Origin: Oscillospiraceae bacterium | GTDB taxonomy: Bacteria > Bacillota > Clostridia > Oscillospirales > Oscillospiraceae | DNA: 64,000 bases | Assembly (NCBI GenBank): GCA_910574635.1 | Contig: CAJTCG010000003.1 | Span: 186,001-250,000 of the forward strand | Direction: 5' to 3' | Part shown: one piece after another, positions 1 to 7,675 of the stretch | Layout: every line of letters starts with the position of its first letter | How positions within the stretch are numbered: position 1 is the first letter of the stretch | Notes under the pieces: generated by a model | What the model was told of the DNA's origin: nothing | Seen by the model: the letters and a program-made list of their open reading frames with translations, nothing else | Databases searched by the model: none | Position numbers and translations under genes: made by a program

Positions 1-584
1 ATACCGCCGCGAACCTGGAACTGAAAGATACCTTCGCCCAGGCGGGGCTGAACGCCGCCTACTTCGAGGTGGACTGCTTCGACGACTACCTGCGGATGCT
101 GGAAATCTGCACCCGCCTCACGGGACTGCCGGAGCGGTACGAGACCTATGGGACTGCCGTCCGGGCCCAGGTGGACGCGGCGGTTGCCCGGCAGGACGGC
201 AGCGCCCCGAAGGTTCTCTATGTCCGGGCCAGCGGCAGCAGCTGCAAGGCCAAGGGCAGCGAGGGCAGCGTCCTGGGGGAGATGCTGGCGGCGCTGGGCT
301 GCGTCAACATCGCCGACAGCGGGGGGCTGCTGGAAAATCTGAGCCTGGAGGGCATCATCGCCGGGGACCCGGACTATATCTTCGCCGTGCTTCAAGGGGC
401 GGACGCCGCGGCGGCCCGGAAGTCCCTGGACGCCGCCCTGCTCTCGAACCCCGCCTGGGGGACTCTCCGGGCGGTGCGGGAAGGGCGGTTCATCACCCTG
501 GACCACAAGCTTTACAACCTGAAGCCCAACGCCCGCTGGGGGGAAGCCTATGAAGGACTTGCGGATATCCTCTACCCGAACTAA
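1..584 (+). CDS. ABC transporter substrate-binding protein, cobalamin/iron type (3' part only)
   Basis: The reading frame is open from base 3, so this is the C-terminal 193 residues of a longer gene that starts before the window. The fragment resembles the second lobe of class III (BtuF/FepB-like) periplasmic-binding proteins: an Ala-rich helix, the strand KVLYVRASG, a GEMLAALGCVNIAD segment and a conserved tail ending near NARWGEAYEGLADILYP. Such lipoproteins deliver cobalamin, haem or ferric siderophore to a FecCD-type permease. The next gene is such a permease and overlaps this one by 35 bases, which supports translation as one operon. The substrate cannot be read from this end; the siroheme/corrin enzyme downstream makes a cobalt- or iron-related ligand likely. 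Confidence 0.85.
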   Translation, partial: TAANLELKDTFAQAGLNAAYFEVDCFDDYLRMLEICTRLTGLPERYETYGTAVRAQVDAAVARQDGSAPKVLYVRASGSSCKAKGSEGSVLGEMLAALGCVNIADSGGLLENLSLEGIIAGDPDYIFAVLQGADAAAARKSLDAALLSNPAWGTLRAVREGRFITLDHKLYNLKPNARWGEAYEGLADILYPN

Positions 585-1569
585 ATATGCCATCCCGGCC
601 CTGGGGGCGCTGGCGGTCCTCTCCGCCCTGCTGAGCCTGTGCCTGGGGGCGGTCCCCCTGGGGCCGGGAGAGGTCTTCTCCGCCCTGGCGGGGAGGGAGA
701 GCGGGGCGGCGGCTCAGATCGTCCTCTATGCCCGGCTTCCCCGGACCTGCGGCTGCCTCCTGGCGGGGGCGGCGCTGGCGGCGGCGGGGACCATCATCCA
801 AGGGGTGCTGGGAAATCCTCTGGCGGCGCCCAACGTCATCGGCGTCAACGCCGGGGCGGGGCTTTGTACGGCCTTGTGCGCCGCCCTCTGGCCCGCCCGG
901 ACGGCGGCGCTTCCCTTCGCCGCCTTTTTGGGCGCCCTGGGGGGCGTTGGGCTGGTGCTGGCCATCGGGACCCGGACCGGCGCGTCCAGAATGACCCTGG
1001 TGCTGGCGGGGGTGGCGGTATCCGGCATGTTCAGCGCGGGCATCGACGCCGTGCTGACCTTCTTCCCCGACGCGCTGAACGGCTACACGGACTTCCGGGT
1101 GGGAGGCGTGGCGAACCTCGCCATGGGCCGGGTAGCCCCGGCGTTCTGGGTGGCTTTGACGGCGCTTTTTCTGGCGTTGTCCCTGGCGGGGGAGATGGAC
1201 GTGCTGCTTTTGGGGGAGGAGACCGCCCGGAGCCTGGGGCTTCCCGCCCGGCGGCTGCGGCTGGTGCTGCTGGCTCTGGCGGCGGCGCTGGCGGGATCGG
1301 CGGTGAGCTTTGCGGGGCTTTTGGGCTTTGTGGGCCTCATCGCCCCTCACATGGTCCGGCGGCTGGTGGGAGAGGACAGCTCCGCCCGGCTGCTCTGGGC
1401 GTCCGCCCTGGGGGGCGCGGCGCTGCTGACGGTATGCGATATTTTGGCCCGGACGCTGTTCGCCCCCTATGAGCTGCCGGTGGGGGTGGTGCTGTCCCTG
1501 CTGGGCGGGCCGTTTTTCCTGTGGCTTCTTCTGCGGCAGAGACGGGGAAGGAGGCGCGGGCATGCTTGA
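550..1569 (+). CDS. FecCD-family ABC transporter permease
   Basis: Integral membrane subunit (339 aa) of a metal-chelate or cobalamin importer. It is almost entirely hydrophobic, with about ten predicted membrane segments. Family signatures visible are the RLPRTCGCLLAGAALAAAG segment after the first helices, GNPLAAPNVIGVNAGAG, and near the C-terminus GFVGLIAPHMVRRLVG, the coupling region that contacts the ATPase. Length matches BtuC/FecC/FhuB-half proteins (about 330 aa). The ATG at 550 lies inside the binding-protein gene, and the end overlaps the ATPase start by 8 bases, so the three genes are translationally coupled. Confidence 0.95.
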   Translation: MKDLRISSTRTKYAIPALGALAVLSALLSLCLGAVPLGPGEVFSALAGRESGAAAQIVLYARLPRTCGCLLAGAALAAAGTIIQGVLGNPLAAPNVIGVNAGAGLCTALCAALWPARTAALPFAAFLGALGGVGLVLAIGTRTGASRMTLVLAGVAVSGMFSAGIDAVLTFFPDALNGYTDFRVGGVANLAMGRVAPAFWVALTALFLALSLAGEMDVLLLGEETARSLGLPARRLRLVLLALAAALAGSAVSFAGLLGFVGLIAPHMVRRLVGEDSSARLLWASALGGAALLTVCDILARTLFAPYELPVGVVLSLLGGPFFLWLLLRQRRGRRRGHA

Positions 1570-2326
1570 GGCGAGAAATCTCTCGGCGGGCTATCCGGGC
1601 CGGGCGGTGCTGGCGGGCGTGTCCCTGGCGGCGCAGCCCGGGCGGGTGCTGGCGCTGCTGGGGCCCAACGGCTGCGGAAAGAGCACGCTGCTGCGGACCA
1701 TGGCCGGCCTTCTGCCGCCCCTGGGCGGGGAGGTGCTGCTGGACGGAAGGCGGGACTACAGCCCCCGGCAGGCCGCCCAGCGGGTCGCCTATCTTCCCCA
1801 GTCCCGGACGGCGCCCAACATCACGGTCCGGCGGCTGGTTCTCCACGGGCGGTTTCCCTACCTCTCCTATCCCCGGCGCTATGGCCGGGAGGACTATGAG
1901 GCGGTGGACCGGGCCCTGGCGGCGGCGGACGCCCTGGATTTGGCGGATCGGCCTTTGCCGGAGCTTTCCGGGGGACAGCGGCAGAAGGCCTACCTCGCCA
2001 TGGCCCTGGCCCAGGAGACGGAGGCCATTCTCATGGACGAGCCCACTACCTTTTTGGACATCCGGCACCAGCTGGAGGTCCTGGCCCTGGTCCGCCGCCT
2101 GGCGGAGGAGGGGCGGGGGGTGGTGCTGGCCCTCCACGACCTCTGCCTGGCCCTGACCGCGGCGGATGACGTGGCTGTGCTGGGGGAGGGACGCCTGCTG
2201 GCCCTGGGCGGGCCGGAGGCGGTCTATCAAAGCAAGGTGCTGGAGCGGGTCATGGGGGTCCGGCTGGACCGGAGCGAAGGGCCCGGGGGGCGGCGCTATT
2301 TCTGCCAACTGCCGGAGGAGGGCTGA
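1562..2326 (+). CDS. ABC transporter ATP-binding protein, FepC/BtuD type
   Basis: Cytoplasmic ATPase of the importer, 254 aa from the ATG at 1562. An earlier in-frame start at 1469 would lie deep inside the permease gene and adds low-complexity residues, so it is rejected. Motifs in order: Walker A GPNGCGKST near residue 38, Q-loop in AYLPQSR, signature LSGGQRQ, Walker B AILMDEP followed by TTFLDIRHQ, and the switch histidine in VLALHD. The 4-base gap to the next gene suggests that the corrin/siroheme enzyme is co-transcribed. Confidence 0.95.
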   Translation: MLEARNLSAGYPGRAVLAGVSLAAQPGRVLALLGPNGCGKSTLLRTMAGLLPPLGGEVLLDGRRDYSPRQAAQRVAYLPQSRTAPNITVRRLVLHGRFPYLSYPRRYGREDYEAVDRALAAADALDLADRPLPELSGGQRQKAYLAMALAQETEAILMDEPTTFLDIRHQLEVLALVRRLAEEGRGVVLALHDLCLALTAADDVAVLGEGRLLALGGPEAVYQSKVLERVMGVRLDRSEGPGGRRYFCQLPEEG

Positions 2327-2327
2327 C

Positions 2328-3653
2328 ATGGGGTATTTTCCGTTTTTTGTGGACCTGGAGGGCCGGGAGGGCCTGGTCGTAGGCGGCGGGGCCGTGGCCC
2401 TTCGGAAGCTTCAAAAGCTGCTGCCCTACGGCCCCCGGCTCACCGTGGCCGCACCGGAGCTGCTGGCGGAAATCGAGGCCCTGCCGGGGCTGACGCGGCT
2501 CCGCCGGTCCTTTGCGCCCGCGATGCTGGAGGGGAAAGGCTTTGTGATTGCCGCCACGGATGACCGGGAGGTGAACCGGGGGATTGCGGCCCTCTGCCGG
2601 GAGCGGGGCATTCCGGTGAACGCGGTGGACGACAAGGAGCAGTGCACCTTCCTGTTTCCCGCCCTGGTGAAGCGGGGGGATTTGACCGTGGGCGTCTCCA
2701 CCGCCGGGGCCAGCCCCAGCGCCGCCGCCTGGGTGGGGCGGCGGGTTTCGGAGCGTCTGCCGGAGGACTTCGGGGAGCTGCTGGACTACCTGGCCTCCCT
2801 GCGTCCCATGGTCCAAAAACGGGTGGCGGAGGAAAACCGCGCCGCCGTGTTTGCCCGGCTGTTTTCGGATTGTATGGAAGAGGGCTTTCCCCTGAAGGAG
2901 GCCGCGCTGGCGGCGGTGCTGGAAGGTGCGCCCGGGATGGGGAAGGTCTATCTGGTGGGCGCGGGCTGCGGGGCGGCGGACCTGATTACCGTCCGGGGCC
3001 TGCGGCTGCTGGAGCGCTGCGGGGCGGTGGTTTACGACGATCTGCTGGATCAGGCGCTGCTGGACGCGGCCCCGGAGGGGGCGGAAAAAATCTATGTGGG
3101 CAAGCGGCGGGGACGGCACTCCATGGCCCAGGAGGACATCAACGCCCTGCTTATTGCCAAGGCCCGGGAGGGAAAACAGGTGGTCCGCCTCAAGGGCGGG
3201 GACCCCTTCGTCTTTGGGCGGGGCGGGGAGGAGGCCCTGGCCCTCCAGGCCGCCGGAATTGCGTGGGAGTATGTGCCCGGGGTTACCTCCGCCGTGGCTG
3301 TGCCGGGGGCGGCGGGGATTCCCGTCACCCACCGGGGGGTGAGCCGGAGTTTCTGCGTGGTTGCGGCCCGCACGGCGGATTCGGCGGACGGACTGCCGGA
3401 GAATTTGGAGGAGCTGGCCCGGCTGGGGGGGACGCTGGTGTTTCTCATGGGCCTGTCCCGGCTGGAGGAAATTGCCCGGGGGCTTACCGGAGCCGGACTG
3501 CCGCCGGATACCCCTGTTGCCGTGATCGGCGGAAAAAACGCCCCCCGGACCATCCGGGGGACGTTGGGAGACATCGCGGAGCGGGCCCGGGAGGCCGCGG
3601 CCCCCGCCGTCATTGTGGTGGGGGGCACGGCGGGGATGGAGCTTCGGGGTTAG
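2328..3653 (+). CDS. Bifunctional precorrin-2 dehydrogenase / uroporphyrinogen-III C-methyltransferase
   Basis: 441 aa from the ATG at 2328, one base after the ATPase stop. Residues 1 to about 200 are a SirC/Met8-type precorrin-2 dehydrogenase with the NAD-binding loop VVGGGAVALRKL and the AATDDREVNRGIA strand. From about residue 204 a complete SUMT/CobA domain follows: VYLVGAGCGAADLITVRG, GGDPFVFGRGGEE and VPGVTSA are SAM- and substrate-binding signatures. Together they methylate uroporphyrinogen III twice and oxidise precorrin-2 to sirohydrochlorin, the branch point to siroheme and anaerobic cobalamin. The order is the reverse of a cobA-hemD fusion and no HemD domain is present. Its place after a FecCD-type importer suggests a cobalamin or haem locus continuing to the left. 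Its 3' end overlaps the convergent MATE gene by 4 bases. Confidence 0.92.
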   Translation: MGYFPFFVDLEGREGLVVGGGAVALRKLQKLLPYGPRLTVAAPELLAEIEALPGLTRLRRSFAPAMLEGKGFVIAATDDREVNRGIAALCRERGIPVNAVDDKEQCTFLFPALVKRGDLTVGVSTAGASPSAAAWVGRRVSERLPEDFGELLDYLASLRPMVQKRVAEENRAAVFARLFSDCMEEGFPLKEAALAAVLEGAPGMGKVYLVGAGCGAADLITVRGLRLLERCGAVVYDDLLDQALLDAAPEGAEKIYVGKRRGRHSMAQEDINALLIAKAREGKQVVRLKGGDPFVFGRGGEEALALQAAGIAWEYVPGVTSAVAVPGAAGIPVTHRGVSRSFCVVAARTADSADGLPENLEELARLGGTLVFLMGLSRLEEIARGLTGAGLPPDTPVAVIGGKNAPRTIRGTLGDIAERAREAAAPAVIVVGGTAGMELRG

Positions 3654-4984
3654 CCGCCGTAGCCGTAACGTCTGCGCTGGGTGAGGAGGAACAGGACAGT
3701 TACCGCCAGGGTCAGGACTTCCGCCGCCGTCACCGCCAGCCAGATGCCGTCCAGCCCCAGGAAGAGGGGCAGGACGAAGATGGCCGCCGTCTGAAAGAGG
3801 AGGGTCCGCAGAAAGGCGATGGCGGCGGAGAGGACGCCGTTTCCCAGGGCGGTGAAAAAGGCGGAGCCGAAGATGTTGAAGCCCATGGCCAGGAAGGACA
3901 GGGCGTACAGCCGGAAGCCCCGGGCGGTGAGGGCCAGCAGGTCCGCGTCATAGCTCACAAAGATCCGGGACAGGGGAAACGCCATGCCCACGGCGGCGGC
4001 GGTGAGCCCGGCGCAGCCCGCCAGCATCAAAAGGAGGCTCTTGCGCAGGAGGCTTCGCAGCTCCTCCTGGTTTCCCGCGCCATAGTGATAGCTGACAATG
4101 GGGCCCGCGCCGATGGAGTAGCCCATGAAGACGCCGATGAAGATGAAGTTCACGTACATGATGACCCCGAAGGCCGCCACGCCGTCCTCCCCGATGAGGC
4201 GCATGAGCTGGAAGTTATAGAGGATGCTGACCAGGGAGGTGGAGAGGTTCCCCATCATCTCCGAGGAGCCGTTGGAGCAGGTCTGGGCCAGGACCCGGCC
4301 CTCCAGTCTGGTTTTCGTCAGGCGGAGAGGGGTCCTGTTGGGCAGGAGGAAGTAGACTAGGGGCACCACGCCCCCCACCAGGGAGCTGGCCACCGTGGCG
4401 ATGGCCGCCCCGGCCACGCCCCAGGGCAGGACCCCCACCAGAAGCCAGTCCCCCACCATGTTGGTCAGGCCCGCCGCCACCGTGAGCCACAGCCCCAGCT
4501 TGGGCCGCTCCGCCGCCACGAGGAAGCTCTGGAACATATTTTGCAAAATAAAGGGCACCAGGGCCAGGGAGAGAATGCGCCCGTAGCGGACGGCAAGGGG
4601 AAGCATTTCTCCTGCGGCCCCCAGAAGGAGGCAGAGGGGCTCCATGATGAGCTCCGCCAGAACCGTCAGCACCGCGCCGGCGAGGACGCCGGCGGCGACG
4701 ATGAGGGAGAAGTAGCGGTTTGCCCGGGGCAGGTCCCCCTCTCCCATGGTGCGGGCCACCACGGCGCTGCCGCCGGTGCCCAGCATGAAGCCCACCGTGG
4801 CGAAAATCATCAGGGCGGGCATAATGAGGTTCACCGCCGCGAAGGCGGTCTTGCCCGCGTAGTTGGAGACAAACACGCCGTCCACCACGCCGTAGATGGA
4901 GGTGAAGATCAGCATGACGACGGTGGGGAAGGTGAAGCGCAGGAGCTTGGCATAGCTGAAATGCTCGGATAAACGGATGTGCAT
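3650..4984 (-). CDS. MATE family efflux transporter
   Basis: 444-residue, 12-helix membrane protein of the multidrug and toxic compound extrusion family. Visible hallmarks are the N-terminal SIYGVVDGVFVSNYAG region after the first helix, GTGGSAVVARTMGEG, and internal pseudo-repeat in the second half (MGYSIGAGPIVSYHYGAG). These pumps export cationic compounds using Na+ or H+ gradients. The start at 4984 has an AAAGGA ribosome site. The MarR-type gene just upstream on the same strand (47-base gap) probably controls it. Substrate unknown. Confidence 0.93.
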   Translation of the reverse strand: MHIRLSEHFSYAKLLRFTFPTVVMLIFTSIYGVVDGVFVSNYAGKTAFAAVNLIMPALMIFATVGFMLGTGGSAVVARTMGEGDLPRANRYFSLIVAAGVLAGAVLTVLAELIMEPLCLLLGAAGEMLPLAVRYGRILSLALVPFILQNMFQSFLVAAERPKLGLWLTVAAGLTNMVGDWLLVGVLPWGVAGAAIATVASSLVGGVVPLVYFLLPNRTPLRLTKTRLEGRVLAQTCSNGSSEMMGNLSTSLVSILYNFQLMRLIGEDGVAAFGVIMYVNFIFIGVFMGYSIGAGPIVSYHYGAGNQEELRSLLRKSLLLMLAGCAGLTAAAVGMAFPLSRIFVSYDADLLALTARGFRLYALSFLAMGFNIFGSAFFTALGNGVLSAAIAFLRTLLFQTAAIFVLPLFLGLDGIWLAVTAAEVLTLAVTVLFLLTQRRRYGYGG

Positions 4985-5030
4985 AGGAGTTCCTTTCTCT
5001 GTAGATCACGCCGGAGGCGTTCCGGCGGTT

Positions 5031-5474
5031 TTATGGTTTTGGGATGGAGGCCGCGGCCTCCTGAAAGTGAGAGAGCCATTTCCGGGTCAGGTGGAGCATG
5101 GTTTCCAGTTCGTCGGTTCCCATGCGCCGGGAGGCGGCTTCCTCGGCGTTTTTGAGGGGGAGAATTTTTTCTTGAATGAGGGCGCGGCCCGTTTCCGTGG
5201 GATACACCCGGACCTCCCGCCCCGGACCGGGCCGGAGGGACAAAAAGCCGTCCTTCGCCAGCTTCTGCACGGAGGAGTGGACAGTCTGCTTGGTGAGCGC
5301 GAACTGGCGGCAGATGTCGGTTTGCGTGCAGCCCTCCCCCAGCTCCAACAGGGTCCACAGCACCAGCAGGGCGCTGTCGGAGAGCTTCTGGCGGACAGCC
5401 AGCTCGTGGTAAAATTCGTCAATTTGGTGCTGGATCTGAATGTATTCTTGAAACAGGCGGTAGGCGTCCATCAT
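5031..5474 (-). CDS. MarR family transcriptional regulator
   Basis: 147-residue winged-helix regulator. The helix-turn-helix lies near CTQTDICRQFALTKQTVHSSVQKL, followed by the wing DGFLSLRPGPGREVRVYPT, the usual MarR order, with N- and C-terminal dimerisation helices. It is the first gene of a two-gene unit with the MATE pump. A promoter (TTGACT, 17 bp, TATAGT) and an inverted repeat overlapping its -10 element lie just upstream, so autorepression relieved by a pump substrate is the simplest model. That model is inference. Confidence 0.9.
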   Translation of the reverse strand: MMDAYRLFQEYIQIQHQIDEFYHELAVRQKLSDSALLVLWTLLELGEGCTQTDICRQFALTKQTVHSSVQKLAKDGFLSLRPGPGREVRVYPTETGRALIQEKILPLKNAEEAASRRMGTDELETMLHLTRKWLSHFQEAAASIPKP

Positions 5475-5485
5475 TCACGGCCCCT

Positions 5486-5543
5486 TATAGTATGATATCG
5501 GACTTGCAGAGGATACTATAGTCTGATTTCATACCAAAGTCAA
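5486..5543 (-). promoter_or_regulatory. Promoter and candidate operator of the marR-MATE unit
   Basis: On the minus strand TTGACT (5538-5543) and TATAGT (5515-5520) are separated by exactly 17 bases. The half-site ATACTATA (5513-5520), which overlaps the -10 box, is repeated as an inverted copy TATAGTAT at 5486-5493. This layout fits a MarR-type autorepressor. Confidence 0.7.
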
Positions 5544-5590
5544 CCGTCAATATGGACAAATACATAATCCTTTTCTTGTGAAATGTGTAA

Positions 5591-5617
5591 GAAGAGGCCC
5601 GGTTTCCGGGCCTCTTC
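5591..5617 (-). terminator. Perfect hairpin at the end of spoVAD
   Basis: A 12-bp perfect stem (5591-5602 with 5606-5617) with a TTT loop, directly after the spoVAD stop codon. The following U tract is weak on the minus strand, so termination efficiency is uncertain. Confidence 0.65.
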
Positions 5618-6634
5618 TCATTTTGAAGTGGAGATGCAGAGAACGTGGCAGATGGAGGGGATGGATTCCCCCTGAAAGCTGGAGGTGGGGGAGAGCAGGG
5701 CCCCGGTAGGGGCGAAGACGATTTTTTTCCACTTCCCCTGCCGCATGCCGGAGAGGAGGTAGCCGTTGAGCACCGAGGCGGAGCAGCCGCAGCCGGAGCC
5801 CCCGGCGTGCATGTCCTGCTTTTCCCGGTCGTAGAGGAGGAGGCCGCAGTCCTGGAAGTGCTCCCCCATGTCGATGCCGTCCTTGGAAAAGAAGTCCCGG
5901 ACGATGGCGTGGCCCAGCTCCCCCAGGTCCCCGGTGACCACCAGGTCGTAGTCCTGGGGCTTGGTTTTTGTGTCCTGGAAAAAGGCGGAAAGGGTGTCGT
6001 AGGCCGCCGGGGCCATGGCGGCCCCCATGTTGTTGGCATCCGCGATGCCTTTGTCCACGATTTTTCCGCAGGTGACGTGGGTGATATAGGGTCCCTCCCC
6101 CTGGGAGGCCAGGATGGTGCACCCGGCGGCGGTGGCGGTCCACTGGGCGGTGGGGGTCCGCTGGTTGCCGTAGGGCACGGGCATCCGGTATTGGCGCTCC
6201 GCCGTGCAGAAGTGGGAGGAGGTCATGGCGGCGGCCTTTTCCGCAAAGCCCCCGTCAATGGCCATGGCCGCCAGGGAGAGGGATTCCCCCATGGTGGAGC
6301 AGGCCCCGTAGAGCCCGTAGAAGGGCACGCCGAACTCCCGCAGGCCGAAGGAGGAGCCGATGCACTGGTTTAAGAGGTCCCCGGCGAAGATATAGTCCAG
6401 GTCTCCGGGCTTGAGCTTAATCTGGTCCAGGGCCCGCTGGAGGACCCGCTTCTGCATGGCGGACTCCGCCTTTTCCCAGGTCTTTTCCCCGAAGAAGGAG
6501 TCCTGCTCCAGCTCGTCGAAGTGCTCCCGCAGGGGGCCCTCCCCCTCCAGCTTGCCGCCGATGTTGGCGTAGGAGATGACGGAGGGGGGATGCTCCAGGG
6601 CGACGGTGCGGCGCCCGATCCGTTTGTTGTTCAT
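5618..6634 (-). CDS. spoVAD: Stage V sporulation protein AD
   Basis: 338 aa from the ATG at 6634, chosen because a perfect AAGGAGG precedes it by 8 bases and the length then matches SpoVAD; an ATG further upstream adds a non-conserved Arg-rich leader. The protein has a thiolase-like fold. Recognisable segments are GRRTVALEHPPSVISYANIGG at the start (shown in part), GVPFYGLYGACSTMGESL, and MHAGGSGCGCSASVLNG near the end. SpoVAD sits in the spore inner membrane complex that moves dipicolinic acid into the forespore and binds DPA. In most Clostridia it lies between spoVAC and spoVAE; here neither is adjacent, and a spoVAE is found alone 13 kb away. Confidence 0.93.
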   Translation of the reverse strand: MNNKRIGRRTVALEHPPSVISYANIGGKLEGEGPLREHFDELEQDSFFGEKTWEKAESAMQKRVLQRALDQIKLKPGDLDYIFAGDLLNQCIGSSFGLREFGVPFYGLYGACSTMGESLSLAAMAIDGGFAEKAAAMTSSHFCTAERQYRMPVPYGNQRTPTAQWTATAAGCTILASQGEGPYITHVTCGKIVDKGIADANNMGAAMAPAAYDTLSAFFQDTKTKPQDYDLVVTGDLGELGHAIVRDFFSKDGIDMGEHFQDCGLLLYDREKQDMHAGGSGCGCSASVLNGYLLSGMRQGKWKKIVFAPTGALLSPTSSFQGESIPSICHVLCISTSK

Positions 6635-6735
6635 AGCGCGCCTCCTTGTGGCAGTGGTGTTCCTCCTAGGATGCCCGCGGGCGGGCACTTTATGCGGGAG
6701 AAAAAGGCAAAAGGTGTCCTCTTTGCTTCCGGCTC

Positions 6736-6764
6736 TTGCGGAGAAAAGGGGACTTTGCTATAGT
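6736..6764 (+). promoter_or_regulatory. Promoter for the AIM24-like gene
   Basis: TTGCGG (6736-6741), a 17-bp spacer and TATAGT (6759-6764), 50 bases before the gene. Confidence 0.6.
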
Positions 6765-6813
6765 AAAATATGACGAACCCTGAAGGGGGATAAAACGAAA
6801 GGGAGTGTGCGGG

Positions 6814-7494
6814 ATGAACTATGAAATCAAGGGCGAGCCCATGCCCGTGGTGATCTGCGATTTGAACGCCGGGGAGACGATGATTACGGAAAAGGGGTCC
6901 ATGGTGTGGATGAGCCCCAATATGGAGATGCAGACCTCCGCCGGGGGCAGCCTGGGCAAGGCCTTTGGCCGGATGTTCTCCGGGGAGTCCATGTTCCAGA
7001 ACCTTTACACCGCCAAGGGCGCGCCGGGCATGATTGCCTTTGCCTCCAGCTTCCCCGGGACCATCCGGGCGGTGGAGATCGGGCCGGGCAAGTCCATTGT
7101 GGCGCAGAAGTCCGCGTTCCTGGCCTCGGAGCAGGGGGTGGAGCTGTCCGTGTTCTTCCAGAAGAAGATGGGAGCGGGCTTCTTCGGCGGCGAGGGCTTC
7201 ATTATGCAGAAGCTCTCCGGCCGGGGGATCGCCTTTTTGGAAATTGACGGCTCCGCCGTGGAGTACGACCTGGCCCCGGGCCAGCAGCTGATTGTGGACA
7301 CCGGAAATCTGGCCATGATGGACGAGACCTGCTCCATCGACATCCAGTCCGTCAAGGGGGTGAAAAACGTCCTCTTCGGCGGGGAGGGGATGTTTAACAC
7401 CGTGGTCACAGGGCCGGGCCATGTGGTGCTTCAGACCATGCCGCTGAGTGCTTTCGCCGGGTCCATCGCCTCGGTGCTGCCCAGCAAGAGCTGA
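6814..7494 (+). CDS. AIM24 / TIGR00266 family protein
   Basis: 226 aa from the ATG at 6814 (ribosome site AAAGGGAG; a GTG nine bases earlier is less well placed). The protein is a beta-rich fold of the AIM24 family, with typical Gly-rich turns such as SAGGSLGKAFGRMFSGES, FASSFPGTIRAVEIGPGKSI, GRGIAFLEIDG and a VDTGNLAMMD strand. Bacterial members are cytosolic and of unknown function; the yeast namesake acts in mitochondrial membrane organisation. It is a single-gene unit between its own promoter and a strong terminator. No role can be assigned from context. Confidence 0.88.
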   Translation: MNYEIKGEPMPVVICDLNAGETMITEKGSMVWMSPNMEMQTSAGGSLGKAFGRMFSGESMFQNLYTAKGAPGMIAFASSFPGTIRAVEIGPGKSIVAQKSAFLASEQGVELSVFFQKKMGAGFFGGEGFIMQKLSGRGIAFLEIDGSAVEYDLAPGQQLIVDTGNLAMMDETCSIDIQSVKGVKNVLFGGEGMFNTVVTGPGHVVLQTMPLSAFAGSIASVLPSKS

Positions 7495-7585
7495 GGGATA
7501 GGGAAATTGGCGCTTACATATCCTGTCTTGGGTGCGCTGTAATGGGTGCAGCCAAAAAATTGAGGAATAGCTCTGCCATGCAAAA

Positions 7586-7628
7586 GCGGGTCCCCGGAGA
7601 GGCGCGTCTCTCCGGGGACCCGCTTTTT
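7586..7628. terminator. Strong bidirectional terminator
   Basis: 15-bp perfect GC-rich stem (7586-7600 with 7609-7623), flanked by an A run on the left and TTTTT on the right. It serves the AIM24-like gene on the plus strand and the O-antigen-ligase gene on the minus strand. Confidence 0.92.
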
Positions 7629-7675
7629 GTGCGTGCAGCCTTAGGGGCGGACACACAGGGCCAGAGGCATAGTCT

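Noticed and set aside
493..1563. Minus-strand open frame of 356 codons over the ABC permease
   Set aside because: High GC leaves few stop codons; the product is Pro/Gly/Gln/Arg-rich and overlaps a clear FecCD gene. The same applies to the many other long shadow frames in the window.
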